Source: Neocallimastix lanati (nom. inval.)
Lineage: Eukaryota > Neocallimastigomycota > Neocallimastigomycetes > Neocallimastigales > Neocallimastigaceae
Direction of reading: 5' to 3'
Length of the DNA: 42,500 nucleotides
Assembly (NCBI GenBank): GCA_016946835.1
Contig: JACVTC010000109.1
Coordinates: forward strand, 100,001-142,500
The notes under the pieces are model-generated. The model ran no database searches and was not told the DNA's origin. It worked only from the letters and a program-made list of their open reading frames with translations. Shown one piece after another: positions 20,095 to 39,542 of this stretch. Made by a program: the position numbers and the translations under genes. Within the stretch, counting starts at the first letter, position 1; each line of letters starts with the position of its first letter.

Positions 20095-20205
20095 AAAGTA
20101 ATAATTCTTCACAGTTGCGAAAAACAAATTGTTCAGGTCTAATGAAATTGTGAGTAAGTGCCTAAGTAGATATTCTATCTGTTATAATTAAATTAGATGA
20201 TAATC
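20095..20205 (-). pseudogene. Fragment of a second LINE reverse transcriptase
   Basis: On the minus strand this reads IITDRIST-stop-ALTHNFIRPEQFVFRN. It matches the segment of the main LINE around 18420-18500 (IVTNRIAK...KFVRPEQFGFRN). It is only about 35 codons with an in-frame stop, so it is a relic of another LINE copy. Confidence 0.65.
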
Positions 20206-20965
20206 ATATCATTTTAACCCTCCTTTAAAAAAAAAAAAAAACTAAAATTTATTAAAAATACAACTTTAATTTTAAACACTCATTCAAAATTATAATTTTT
20301 TTTTTTATTTTTATTATTTTATTATTTTATTATTTATTTGCTTTATTAAATTTATACACAATTTTAAATGGATTTAATATATTAATAATATTAATAATCA
20401 ATTTTTCTTTTATTAATAAAATCAATTATGATAACATTATTAAATCTTTTAATTATTATATTAGTTTTCATTTTTAATATTTATTATATATTAATGAAAA
20501 ATTTATTATAATAATTATAAATTTTTCTTGTTCCCTTTTGATTTTTATTTGATTTTTTTTTTTTTTTTTTTTTTTTTTCATTTTTTTATCTAAATTATTC
20601 AATTGTATTAATTTTTAATTATTAAATTCATTTTTTCTTAATTTAATATTCTTAGAACTAAGTATTTTTTTTTTTTTTTTTTTTTTTTTTCGAAATTAAG
20701 ACATATCAAATAAAGATCTTGTAATTTATTATATAAAGTTTAAAAATATAAATTATTTTATATAATTAATTATAAATATCTATATATTCTATTATTAAAC
20801 TTATTTAAAATATTAGAAAGATAAGGATTTATAATAAATTACAAAATCTTAATCTAAATTTCAAATGTTAAAAATAAAAATCTTTCCTTGATTTTTTACA
20901 TTTATATAAAAATATAAAAATAATAAGAGAAGATTTTTTTTAAATTCTCATTTTATTTATTACAT
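20206..20965. other. AT-rich spacer downstream of the hexokinase gene
   Basis: It contains T runs near 20553-20578 and 20667-20690 and no coding signal. The part next to 20965 should hold the hexokinase 3' UTR and cleavage site on the minus strand; no specific signal is chosen among many A/T motifs. Confidence 0.5.
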
Positions 20966-22845
20966 TTAATCAGCTAAGGCAGCAATAATACCAGCACCAA
21001 TACCAGAACCATCCTTACCTAAAGCTAAGGTAATGTTTTCAGCAAAGAGACCTAAAAGTTCGTGAAGAGCATCTTGGATTCTGTTACCGAAGTGTGGGTA
21101 GTGTTCAAAGACAGAACCATCAATAGCAACAGTACAACCATCAAGCTTCTTCATTTGAGTAATTAAACCGGCAATACAGCAAGCAGAAAGACGAGCAGCA
21201 CGAATACCAACGAGTTCAACAATACGACGAACAATACGACGGTCACGAGCAGTAGTGTTTGGAATACCTAAGAGATCTTGAAGAACAATCTTAGTATCAG
21301 ATAAATCGGCAGAGTAATCTCTTTCAATTCTAGACATGTATTGAGTTTCGAAACTGTTTGGCTTCTTTAATTCTTCACTTAAGTAACCGTTGAAGAGGTA
21401 CTTCTTTTGAATAAGATCAAGGAAGACATTTCTACAGATTTCACCAAGGTACATACCAGAAATCATCTTTTCGTAAATGTGCTTACCTGGGTTTTGAGAT
21501 TCGGCATCTAACTTGTTATCATATTGAGTTAATGGAAGCATTGCCTTTTCTTCATCGTAAGCTCCCCATTCACAGTTAATGATCATTTCACCAGAAGCTG
21601 GGATAGCACCCTTCCACTTCTTAACGTTTTCAATCTTTTCAACGTAGGCAGCATTTGTACCGGTACCAAGAATAACACCAACAAGAGTTTGTGGATCGTT
21701 GTAGGCGTGGGAGATAAGAGTACCAACAGTATCGTTAACAAGAGCAGTAACCTTAACATTTAAGCCCTTACGGATGAAAGCTTGGTTAAGCATTTCAACA
21801 ACATCCTTACCAACAGTGTTGGTACAGTTGAAACCCTTTGACCAAACTAAAAGATTACCAGCATTAATGGCAGTTTGTTCGACTGGGAATGAGAAAGTGA
21901 AACCGAGTTCTAAGTTTTGTTGGGTTGGAACAACACCACTGTCCTTAAGGAAGGATTCAACAGAATTAGCAAGGAAATCGAAAAGAACTTCACCTTCAGC
22001 ATTCTTACATTCTTCTGGAATGGTGAACTTCTTTTGTCTAAGACGAACAGAACATTGACCTTCGAGGTAAACTTCACAAACACGGAAGTTGGTACCTATT
22101 TTTCATTTTAGTGTTTTTAATACAAAAAGAAATGAATAAATTATTATTTAGAAGTTCTTTTTTTCCAAATATAATTTATTTCCATATTAAAAAATTATTC
22201 TTTTTTCATTCTCTTATTCTTTATTATTAAATATTATGTATTTTTTTTATTATTTATAATTTCTCCCTTTTTTTTTATATTTCATATTTTATTTTATCTG
22301 TTTATATAAAAATTTTCCATTTTATTGTTTATAATATATTTAGTTTATTATTATTCTATTTTTCTTTGATTATACATCATTATTTTAAATTCTTTCTAAA
22401 TATATTATAAAAATATTTTATAAATTTTACAAAATACACATATTTTAAATACATTTCAACACTCTTAAAAATATTTATTCTAATTATTAATATTCTAATA
22501 TATTTATTAAATTTCTAAATTTAATTATTTAAATCTTTAAATTTTCAAAACTTAATATTTACCTCCTAAATCAAGAGCAAGGTAAGAACCTTGTTCTTTA
22601 CCAGTTGGACGGTTAGTAACAAAAGATGGAAGCATAGCAACAGTAGCACCATCGTGATCTAAACCCTTTTGCATTTCAGAAACGAAGTGCTTGACAATTT
22701 CCTTTAACTTAGTTGGACCAACAACGAAAAGTTCTTCCATATCAGCAAGAATTTCATCTTCGCTAACAATGGTGTTGGTCTTAGCTTGACGACTGTTCTT
22801 GAACATGCTAAGGAAGTTAGCAACTAATTCGTTAGTGTCAGACAT
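20966..22845 (-). CDS. HXK: Hexokinase, two exons
   Basis: Phosphorylates glucose and other hexoses with ATP in the cytosol, the entry step of glycolysis. Exon 1 is 22563-22845 and exon 2 is 20966-22095. The intron 22096-22562 (GTAAAT...AATAG) splits a Gly codon; the spliced frame is 470 residues, close to the usual ~480 of fungal hexokinases. Visible signatures are the phosphate loop LDLGGTNFR (91-99), the hexokinase signature GFTFSFPVEQTAINAGNLL continuing to WSKGF, the catalytic Asp217 in ALVNDTVGTL, LGTGTNAAY, NCEWGAYD, and a C-terminal GKDGSGIGAGIIAAL nucleotide loop. It has no signal peptide. Third positions are strikingly C-rich for a highly expressed gene in an AT desert. The start is the ATG of MSDTNELV. 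I see no frameshift or missing key residue. Confidence 0.98.
22096..22562 (-). other. Hexokinase intron (467 bp)
   Basis: The donor is GTAAATATT and the acceptor AAAAATAG. It is phase 1 and falls exactly in the LDLGG|TNFR phosphate-binding motif. It is almost pure A/T and no element is seen within it. Confidence 0.95.
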
Positions 22846-24901
22846 GTTGAATTTACTTAAAAATTTAATTAATTAAATAATTTAATTTTTTTAATGAAAA
22901 AAAATTGAAAAACAAAAAAAAAACTTTCGAGAAGGAAAAAGCAACCATATTTATGTAATTTTTATTTCGAATTTAATATGTTTCTAGATATATTTAAGTT
23001 TTAATAAGCCTATATATAAAAGTTGTTGATTTTGTTCATATATAATTAAATATATTGATATACTTATAATATATATATTAATTCAATTAATATAACATAC
23101 ATATTAACATATATTACAATATATTATATAATTGAATAATATAATATTTAATTTAAATAATATATTATTATAATATATATTATATAATTAAAAATCATTT
23201 AAAACAGTATATTAATTAAAAAGAAATAATTAAAATAAATATAAATTTAATAATATTCATGAATACAAATACATAATAATAAAAATTAATATTTCATATT
23301 TTATAAAAAATAACATTTATATAATACCAATTTCAAACAAAAAGTATAATTCTATATATAGATATAACATATATATAAATATACTATTTCTATTTCTATT
23401 TAATTAATTAGTTTGAATGAATTAATTGTTAATATATAAAATATGATATATTAAAAATAAAAATTGATACTGAATTAAAAGAAATTTTTTTTTTACTTTT
23501 AAGAATTTAAATAAACTATACCATATATTATGTATCGAGTATTTGAATATTACTTATAAATGGAGGCTATTTAATAATTTAATTATTAAATAAATCGAAT
23601 TGGATAAAGTTATTACATTTATAATAAAGGATTTTTATTATGACCGTATATTATAATATATTTATAATATATTATACCAATTATTATTCTGTTAAATTAC
23701 ATAATAGAAATAGCTTATATTAAAATAGTGAATCAAAAAAATAACTTTCTTTTTATTAATTTCAATAAATTATATTAATATTAAATGGAATCAAGGCTAT
23801 ATATATATATATATATATTTTTTTTTATTTTACTTTTTTTTTTTAAAGTTTGAAATAAATTCTCCTTTAATTACATATTACTATAAATTATAATTTATAA
23901 CTAATTATTATTTATTAATAAATATTTATTATTTATTATTTAATTATTTAATATTTAATTATTTATTATTTATTTATTATTTATTATTTAATTATTTAAT
24001 ATTTAATTCTTAATTATTATTTATTACTTATTATTTATTTATTATTTATCATTTAATTATTTAATTATTTAATATTTAATTATTATTTATTAATATTTAT
24101 TTTAATTTTAATATTTCACTGTTTTAATAATTATGATTTATTATTTATTAACTTATTTCGTATTTATTATATTTTATTTTAAAAAGAATATTTAAGATTT
24201 TATTCCAATATATTATTATTTATTTTAAGTCGGCTTTTTTTTTATTGTATTTCATTCGAGATAGATTGAAGATTATTTCATAATTCAAAATAATTCAAAT
24301 GGTGTATTATTTTATTTTTTTGTTATTTAATATTTTAGAAGTTATTAATTTTTAGAACTTTTCGAATAAAAAGATTAAACTTTATGAGATAAAATTTTTT
24401 AAAGATTGAATTTTATATTATTTAAAGTGTAACATGGAAAATAAAATTTTTTTTTCTTGATATAAAATTTAATTAATGATAAATTAATTTTTATTTTTTA
24501 TTTTTATAATAAAAATGATTTATCACCATATAAGGTCTAAAAAGTATTTTATAATATTTATATATATTCGATGAAAGGAAAAAAAAAATAAATCTATATT
24601 AAAGCATTATGGGATTAGTATATAATAATTTTAAATTGTAAAAGTAATTCAATAAAATATTTTAGAAAATTATATTAATAAAAGAGTATATATAAATAAT
24701 ACAAATTTATAAAGAGATGTTACTAATAACATTTAATAATAATAGTTATTAAACTTAACATAAATTTTATTACTTTTAAATCATATTCGAAAATTAGTAT
24801 AATAATATAAATATTTAAAAAGGGTCAATTTTTATAATAGTTATATATTTTAAAAACAAATTACTATTATTCAAGTAATAATTTTTTTTACATATTGATA
24901 A

Positions 24902-24956
<55 letters not shown>

Positions 24957-27776
24957 AGGTCAATTATTATAATTTTAATCAATAATTAATATTTATAAAT
25001 TAATTACTATTTAAAGAAACAATAATTAAAAAATTAAAAAAAAATATTTTCATTAATAAACATGTCAATGAACAAAATAGAATACATAAAATCTTTATAA
25101 AATTTTCCCTTCTTCATCTCGACATATATATATATTAAAATAACAAAATAAAAATATTATTATTAATAATACTTTAAAAAAAATATATGTGACATGTTTT
25201 CATCAAGGACCAAATTGGCGAATAAAAAAGAGAATATAAACCTATTTTTATTTTTAGTGCTATTTTTATTTTTTTTTTTTCTTCTGTATTTCGAAATATA
25301 TAAAAAGGATAACGAAATAATCCAATTAATATATATATTTCTCTTAAAATATGAAGATATCCCTAATAATTAATTTTTTTTTAATATTTTTATTTATCAT
25401 ATTTAAAATTAATATGAAAAATTATTTATTTATTTATTTATTTTTATAATCAATTGTTTATTAATTTTTCAATAATTGTTATTTCTATTTAATCATATAT
25501 TTAGTCGAATATATAAAAATATAATCATATATTATAAATAATAATTTATTTATGTATTAAATAAATTTCTTATAATTATTTATATTTAATTATTTTTATT
25601 ACATACTATTTCATGGAATAAGCATTTACTATAACAATATCATTAATATTTAAAGAATATATATTTATAATTATTTATAATTATGCTTTTTTTTTTTTTT
25701 TAATAATAATTCAATTTCTAAAAAAAACAACAAATAAGGAAATAATTAAATGATAAAAAAGAATTTTAATTGTTTTTTAATTTAAATATATTAACAATTG
25801 AAATATCAATATATTATTAAATAAAATAATTTCTATATAAAATTATATTGGCTAATATTATTTTTATAAACTGACATCATAGTTCATTTTATATTCTATC
25901 AAAATACATATTCAATAAAAATATAAATGAATTAAAATTGTGTTATGGTATAATTAAAAATTTAAATTAAATTTCAATTTCTTTCTAAACTTTAATATTA
26001 AAAATTTTCGACTATTTAAATAGTTACCATCCATATATTATTATATATTAATATTTAGAAAGTAGTATATTCCATTCACATAGTATTTATATATGAAATA
26101 AACTAAAGACTATAAATATAAAAATTTAATATTTGTAATAAATAAAATAAAGTTTAATTAATACGGATATAAATGGAAAAGAAATGGAAAAAATTTTTTT
26201 CAAATATATTACAAGGTATTAATAATATATAGGTAATTTAATTATAAAACGAAATTAATAATAATAATATCAATTAAATACCATATATATTAAATGGAAA
26301 ACAGTAGAAAACATCGTACAATATTTGATATTATAATAAATAATAATAAATAATAAATAATAAATAATAAATATTCAATATTCAATAATAAATCAAATAT
26401 TAAGTATTAAATGTTAAATTATAAATATTAAATATTAAATGGTTATTATTATAAATATTAAATATTAAATACTAAATGTTAAATGTTAAATAATAAAATA
26501 TTAAATAATAAATAATAAATAATAAATAATAAATAATAAATGTTAAATAATAAATAATAAAAAATTATTAATATTACAAATAAAAACACTAATAATACTA
26601 ATAAAATGAAATTAAAAAAGAAATTTAAAAATATTTTCCATATACTATAATTATAGGAAAATAATTCTAGTGAAAAAAAGTACACATGATAATTTATAAT
26701 ATATTAAAATGAATTAAAAGAAGTAAAAATATATATTATATTACCCTTTTATAAATATAAAAAGAGGGTAATATCATATTTAATATTTGTTTATTTTTAA
26801 TTTATTTAAAATTATAAAAAAGATAGATCAATGGGTATTTTAAAAACTAAAAAAAAAATAAAATAAAATAAAATAATAAAAAAAAAAAATAAAGTATTAA
26901 AATTTTGAATAAATGATTAATTAGAACTAATTAATACTGTTTAAATAATAGAAATGCTATTAAAAAATAATGGAAATTAAATGCAATTAATATTAATATT
27001 AATGGAAATTAAAAATTAACTTAATGTTGTTATTAATATTAATTAAGTTTTCTAATTTTTATTGATTTTTTCTTATGACATTTTTTTTTTTGAAATTACA
27101 AATTCGAGGAGTAAATTTTATTGAAAAAGATTTTTATTTCATACATTATGAAATGTACCAAAATGATTGGAAAAATAGAGATTTTATTTAATGATTGGTA
27201 ATTTATGTTCAAATATAAATTACGTAGATTATCCAATTTGAATTTTGTTTAAAGTGATTTTAAACATCATGAATTTTATAATTTTGTAAGGAGTTTTATT
27301 TATTAATATTTATTACATATTAATTATTTATCACTCATTATTTATTACTTATTATTTATTATTTATTTTATTATTTATTAAGTATTATTTATTAAGTATT
27401 ATTTATTATTTTTTTTTACTTAATTTAATATTAGTTATTTACTATTTATTATTATTTACATTATTTTCTTTATCTATAATTTATTATTAAATTATTTAAT
27501 ATTAAATATTTAATTTTACTATTTGATATTTAATATAACATATTACTATTAAATCTATTTTTTATTTTTGTTTTATTTTATTTTTTTTTACATGAATATT
27601 ATTTATTATTTAATATGTATATTTATTATTTAATATTTATTTTTTATTATTTATTTATTAATATATATTATTCAATATTTATTTATAACATTTTAGTACT
27701 TATTGATTACTACTTAATAATTTTAAAAAAAGTGCTTTTATATTTATGTTTTTGTATATTAATAATATTTATTTTA
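22846..27776. other. AT desert upstream of hexokinase
   Basis: About 4.9 kb with no coding frame beyond low-complexity. It holds a perfect (AAAT)n run at about 24900-24957, TATTTATTATTTAATTATT-type arrays at 23880-24110, AATAATAAAT arrays at 26330-26570 and further ATTTATTATT arrays at 27300-27690. The hexokinase promoter should lie just after 22845; the TTTTTTTGTTTTTCAATTTTT-type tract there on the minus strand is the only candidate feature. Nothing else is recognisable. Confidence 0.6.
24895..24957. repeat. (AAAT)n microsatellite
   Basis: A perfect tetranucleotide run of about 14 AAAT units, followed by GGTCAATTATT. Confidence 0.95.
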
Positions 27777-29395
27777 TATTGTTTAAATTTATTTTAATCC
27801 TTTTATATTTTGTGTAACTTGCATATATGTATAAGTATCCACGTGATATATATTCTATATATAATATCATTAATACACTATCCACTTCTCTCCTTATTTA
27901 CCATATTACGTATTATTATATTAAATAAATAAATGACATATATCTTATTAAGAGTCCCATTACCATCTAAATCTAATCAATTTCCTATTAAATAACCAAT
28001 TTTCAATTGTACAAAAACAATAGGAAATGATATTATGCTACACAGAAAGTAATTAGATGACAAAAACATTGAAAGATAACATAGAGGATTAGGTCATTTT
28101 AGTCATATACCTAAGTATCTAAATCTACATAATTTAAAAAACTCCTCCGTTCATAGATTACAAAATTTCTAAGATGATGAGAGGATCTCACAAAGGAGAA
28201 ACTCCAAAAGCTAAAGAATTCCAAGATAAACAATTCATTCAGACATTTCTGAGCCATATAACTTATCCACTAATAATAAGAAATACTTCCTCTTAATGAT
28301 GGATGAATTCTCAAGAAAACAAGGAGATTTATATTCAAGTCAAAGGCTAAAGCTAATATATAGAATATATGATTTTTACTACTAAAGAAAATGGTAATAA
28401 CTTTATTTATAAATATAAAACTCGTCTTATTGCTTGAGATTTTCGTCAAAAATGGGGTATTGATCATAACTTTACTTATTCCCCTCCTTTAAATATTGGT
28501 AATCTTAAAAACCCATTTTTGTTTTATCTACTGCTTTTCACTAGGACATCTTCCAAATTGATATTGAGGATGCTTATTTTAATTTTCTTCTTCATAAAAG
28601 ATATTTATACTACAATTCCTAAAGACAATATAAACTTTGGGAGGAGATATTGGAAACTTAATAAAGCCTTATATGTCCTTGTATAATCAGGTAGATAATA
28701 GTATGAAACAGTAAGAAAATTTTTAACTAATAATAATCTTAAAAAAAAAATATAAAATCGAGCAATGCACACTTAAACATACACAGTACATTATAAAACT
28801 AAATGTATATTGCGTTGATAATAGGTTATTGCTGGAGAAACAAAATACATCAAAAATATAATTTAGTTATTAAAATGTACAAGATAGGAAATTTCATTTG
28901 CCGTATAATGCTTTCAAGAAAAGTGAATAACCAACAATTTCAAACTGGAACAAGGTAATAAACATTTTAAAATATATAAATAATACAAAAGATTATAAAT
29001 GAAACATGATGGAAAGAGGGAGTTAATCGCATACACGGACTCATATTTCAGTATGTATCATGAAAAAATGGTCAAATTAATACATAGTTAAAACATGTAG
29101 ATTTCAGATAGCATTTCAATAGAGATAGCAATATTAAAAAAAAAAAAGGAATAAATTTAAAATATATAGACATATAGACACTGAAAACACATTAATTGAT
29201 ATATAAATTAACAAAAATTTTAAATGGTACAAAAATACTAAAATTTTAAAATAATATTTTTATATAAAAATCTCATTAAAGGGGGACGTTCATTTTATGT
29301 TGTATAAATTTATGTAAACAATCCTTTTAAATATTTTGTGTAACTTGTATATAGTAATGATATACACGTGATATATGTTCTGATATTCTTTCATG
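27777..29395 (+). pseudogene. Decayed Ty1/Copia retrotransposon
   Basis: Plus-strand similarities occur in Copia order but broken by stops and indels. A GHFSHIPKYLNLHN segment (pre-integrase) lies near 28090, and YFLLMMDEFSRK (integrase) near 28285. ENGNNFIYKYKTRLIA-stop-DFRQKWGIDHNFTYSP (reverse transcriptase) lies near 28390-28480, and FQIDIEDAYFNF and KALYVL follow at 28550-28680. ELIAYTDSYFSMYHEK (RNase H) lies near 29020. A GGGGGAC polypurine tract (29281) precedes a 3' LTR-like segment. The segments 27777-27860 and 29298-29385 are alike (AATCCTTTTA...TTTTGTGTAACTTG...CACGTGATATAT), consistent with old LTRs. No frame is functional. Confidence 0.82.
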
Positions 29396-30456
29396 TCCAT
29401 TGGTTGTTTTTAATAAAAAAAAAAATTTTTTTTTAATAATTATTTTTTACTTAATCTTTATTATATCAAACCAACCCAGATTATGAAGTAGTTTTTTTGA
29501 ATACAATTAAACTAACACTTATTTAAAAAATAATTATAATAATTTTAATTATATAGTTTTTAAATATAAATAAATTCAATATAAAAATATTATAATATAC
29601 TAAAATAAAATATATTTTTACAAGTATAATAAATAATTTTTATATATTTAATTATAATATTATTAATTATATAATTATAAAAGTCAAATATATTAAATTA
29701 TTATAAAATATATTAAAAAAAATAACTATTCTAATTAATATAAAACATATATCATTTTTAACATACTATTTAATAATTAATATTTCTTACATTTTTTTTT
29801 ATTTCATTTTTATTATTTTAATATATATATTTTTATTTATACTTTGATAATAATACAAATTTATAATTTAATGAATTTCAATATACTTTATTTTATTTTA
29901 TTTTATTTATTTTTTGATTATAATTCTTTAATTTAATTTAATTTATTTTTATTAATTTTTACTATTTTATATTATTTCAATATTTATTTTATTTTATTCA
30001 ATCTCTACATTTATATTTCTACTATTTATTTTATTTTATTCTATTTAATCTCTATTTTACATTTATATTTCTACTATTTATTTTATTTTATTCTATTTAA
30101 TCTCTATTTTACATTTATATTTCTACTATTTATTTTATTTTATTTTATTATTTTATTTTATTATTTATTTTTATTTTTATTTTTATTTTATTTTTATTTC
30201 AATAATATTAATAGTGAAGAATAATATAGTAATGATAATATATTCCTTTTATAAAATATGTACAATTCCATTTTAAACTTTCATTGAATTATCGTAATGT
30301 TGGTTATTTACCAGACATGTGACATTTTATATAGACATATTTTGGTTCATAACTGATTGAATATTTGAGAATAAAATTTGTTCATCACAAGACATATTTT
30401 TATGAGTAATTGGTGTTATTTTTTCTATTCGGTTTTATTTTATGGAAAATTTGACA
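29396..30456. other. AT-rich spacer with a 53-bp tandem repeat
   Basis: Most of this stretch is featureless A/T. At about 29998-30140 a ~53-bp unit (TTTCTACTATTTATTTTATT ... TTAATCTCTATTTTACATTTATA) occurs two and a half times. The end near 30430-30456 is the 3' UTR side of the ankyrin-MATH gene. Confidence 0.65.
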
Positions 30457-35883
<5,427 letters not shown>

Positions 35884-36254
35884 TTTTTTTAATAAAATAA
35901 AATAAAACAAAATAAAACAAAATAAAATAAAATAAAATAAAAAAAATAAAAAAAAGCTTGTTTCAAAAAGTTAATTTTTATTTTTATAATTATTTTATTA
36001 ATTATAATTATGAAATAATTTAAAATATTAAGTTAAATAATAAATTGTACGGACATAAATAATGTAGATAAAATGTATTAATAAAATAATATAACTACAG
36101 TAAATAGAACAAATTTAAGTTAGGATAGAATGAATTGTATTATTATTGTTATCGATATTTTATAACATTTATTAAATATAAATTATTTCATATTATTTTT
36201 ATTTAAAAAAAAAAAAAAAACTATTTTTTTGGCTCACGGAGCAAAATAATTCAA

Positions 36255-36306
<52 letters not shown>

Positions 36307-37135
36307 GTAATAATAATAAATATATAAATAAATAAAAATAAAACAAAAATACATAAAATATAAAAAAAATAAAAAAATAAAAACAAATGCCATAAAATAC
36401 ATAATAAATTAATAATAATAATAATAATTTAAAGTAAAAATAAAAGCAATTAAGAACAAAATATACCAAGCATGACTTTAAAAGACATTAAAAAATCTTA
36501 TTACTGAGCCTTAATCTAATTAAAATATCTGTTCGAGGAGAGAAAATAAATATTTTCAATTTATTTTAATAAAAATTATTATTATTTATAATTATTAAAG
36601 TTTAGAAATGAAATTGAAGGAAAAACTTTTAATAATAGATATAAAGAGTAATATAATAAATTAAATATAATATAAAAAAAAAAATAATATAAAATAATAT
36701 AAAATAAAAATATCAAATTTTTGAACTTTAATTTTTAATTAGAAATATATCTTAATTTTATATAATAGTCGTTGTTAATATATAATTTAATATATATATA
36801 TAAAATGTATAAACCAATTTTAAATTTTTAATTTTTTATTCATATGTATATTTATTAAAAAAGTTTTTTTAGTAATAAAAAAAAAAAAAAAAATCATTAA
36901 TATATACTATAATTAATTTTTTTAATTTTAGCATTTTGAAAATAATAGAATAGTCACTAATTACTGGTGTATCAATAAAAGTATGCTAATAGTTATAGTT
37001 GAAATATGAGCTTTATTTGAAAAACTCATAACATATTTTTTTTATTTGAATTCCAAAATAAAATGATTAAAGAAAAAAAATTAATAATAATAATAAAAAA
37101 AAGACATATATATATTGAATTTCTTATTAATGCTA

Positions 37136-37190
<55 letters not shown>

Positions 37191-38064
37191 TTTTCATCTT
37201 ATTATATGGAATAATACTTATAATTTATATATTATTTTAACTATCGTTATTCATTTGATTATATATATAATTGAAATACATACTAAATATTAAATTCAAA
37301 GAATTAATTATGTACATTACCTATATAATTATCTAAAATAATTGAATTTAGTATTCATTTTTAACAGTTGATATTATTATATTTTGATACTAATTTTTTA
37401 ATATTTATACAAATTTTAAATTATCAAATTATGTAAAAATATATTTTTATCATGTATAATAATAAATATATGATAATAACAAAATATCAGTTTTTTTATT
37501 TTTTTATATATTATTATTAATTAATTATTTATTATAATTATTATTAACTATTATTATTATTATAATTATTATTTTTAGTTTATTAACATATTATAAATAT
37601 TTGAATTTATTTAAAATAAAAAAAAAAAAATTAATAAAAAAAAAAAATATATATAAAATAAAATATAAATTTTATATGTATATTTAAAATATTTATATAA
37701 TTAATATATACATATATCTCAATTTTTTTATTTTTAATAAATTTTTTTTTATAAAAATTTTTTTTAAAAAAAAAAAAAAAAAAATATTTTTTATTTTTTC
37801 TATTAATATTAATTAATTATAAATTATTAATTAAAATGGAAAAATTAAAAAATATAAAATATAAATATATCTATTTTTATTATATCACATAATATATTTA
37901 GAAAAATTCTTTATTTTTTTTTGAAGTTTAATTAAATTAAATATAAAAAAAAAAAAAAATAATAAATATAACCTTTTATATTTCACCTATGTAATTGTGG
38001 ATTATAATTATTATTATTATCGAAGTATTTATCTTAATTATTAGTATTATTACTATTGTTATTT

Positions 38065-38215
38065 GATATTATCATTTATTTATTACTATTATTTATTACT
38101 ATTATTATCATTTATTTATTACTATTATTTATTACTATTATTATCATTTATTTATTACTATTATTTATTACTATTATTATCATTTATTTATTACTATTAT
38201 TTATTACAATTGTTG
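38065..38215. repeat. 36-bp tandem repeat, four units
   Basis: The unit TATCATTTATTTATTACTAT plus TATTTATTACTATTAT is repeated four times almost without change. It leaves one frame open, which explains a spurious LLLFITIIIIY frame. Confidence 0.9.
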
Positions 38216-38300
38216 CTATTATTATCATATATTATCATTTAATATTATTTATTATCATTTATTATTATTTATTATCAATATTATTTTTTATTATTATTTA

Positions 38301-38347
<47 letters not shown>

Positions 38348-39106
38348 TAATTTTTTTTTGTTCATATATTAAATCAGTTTAATTCTTTTTTTTTTTAAAT
38401 ATCAATTTCGATCATTTTATTTTTAAGAGTAATTCAAATAAACCTAAAATGCACATCTATTAAATTTCTATTAAATTATTCAAATTATTTATAATATATA
38501 AATTATATAAATATGTATATTTATATATTATAAATAATTTGTATATATATATAAATACAGTTCATTTTAATTATACCCAAAAATAAAATTTATATATATT
38601 TTAATATGTTAAAGTTTATATAAATTAATATACAATTGAATTTATTTAGTAATAAATTTAATTAAAAATATAAATTTTTATTAAATAAATTAATTTTAAA
38701 ATTTTAAAAATTTAATCTACTTTGTCTTTTTAAGGATTAGGAATTCAAAAATTTCGTTCCTATTTAATTATTTCTAACTTACAAATAAGAAACAAAAATG
38801 GATTAAAAAAAATATATATATAAATAATATTATTAAAATAAAATATTTATTAAAATCTATGCTTTTATTATATTTATTTTTTTTATTCTTAATTCAATAA
38901 TTAAATATTATTTCATTATAAGAAATAGCACTTAATTAAATTCTGATAATTTATATTTGATGTTAAATTTTCTTTCTATTAAATCCATATAACAATATTA
39001 TCTTTTAAATTGATTCATTAAGAATTTAATAATATAATAATCAAAAAATATTTTATATGTTAATTATTTTTTTTCAATAAATAAATATTTTTTTTAAAAA
39101 AAACAT

Positions 39107-39266
39107 TATGTAAAAATTGTTTTTAATTTTAGTATTGATATTAATGGGTTTAATTAACTTATTGATATTAATGTAATAAATTATGTAAAAATTGTTTTTA
39201 ATTTTAGTATTGATATTAATGGGTTTAATTAACTTATTGACTTATTGATATTAATGTAATAAATTA
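39107..39266. repeat. 74-bp tandem duplication
   Basis: TTATGTAAAAATTGTTTTTA and the following ~54 bases occur at 39107 and again at 39181. The second copy carries a 10-bp internal addition (TTATTGACTT repeated). Confidence 0.9.
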
Positions 39267-39508
39267 AAGTATGAAAATTTATAAATAAACAGTAAATGAT
39301 AACTACAACGGCATTAATAAATATTGATACTTATATGCACTTTTTTTACATAGTAAACAAAATTATTAATAATGCAGTAATTAATTTTAAAGTTTATAAA
39401 GTCTTTTGTTTTAAAGATGAAATATTTATAAAAGATATAAAAAAAATTTTTTTTATATTAATATATTATTCTTTCAAAAGAAAAAAAGTATAAAATATTG
39501 TTAAGTAT

Positions 39509-39542
<34 letters not shown>

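Noticed and set aside
26479-27797. Hydrophobic 60-68 codon frames suggesting membrane peptides
   Set aside because: They are simple-sequence translations of ATTTATTATT arrays; no conserved motif or gene structure.
36199-36469. Overlapping minus-strand frames rich in Tyr, Leu and Phe
   Set aside because: They are low-complexity translations of an (AAT)n run and its flanks.
39296-39493. A 65-codon plus-strand frame (MITTTALINIDTYMHFF...)
   Set aside because: Short, Ile/Phe/Lys-rich as expected by chance in this composition, with no recognisable domain and no splice partner.
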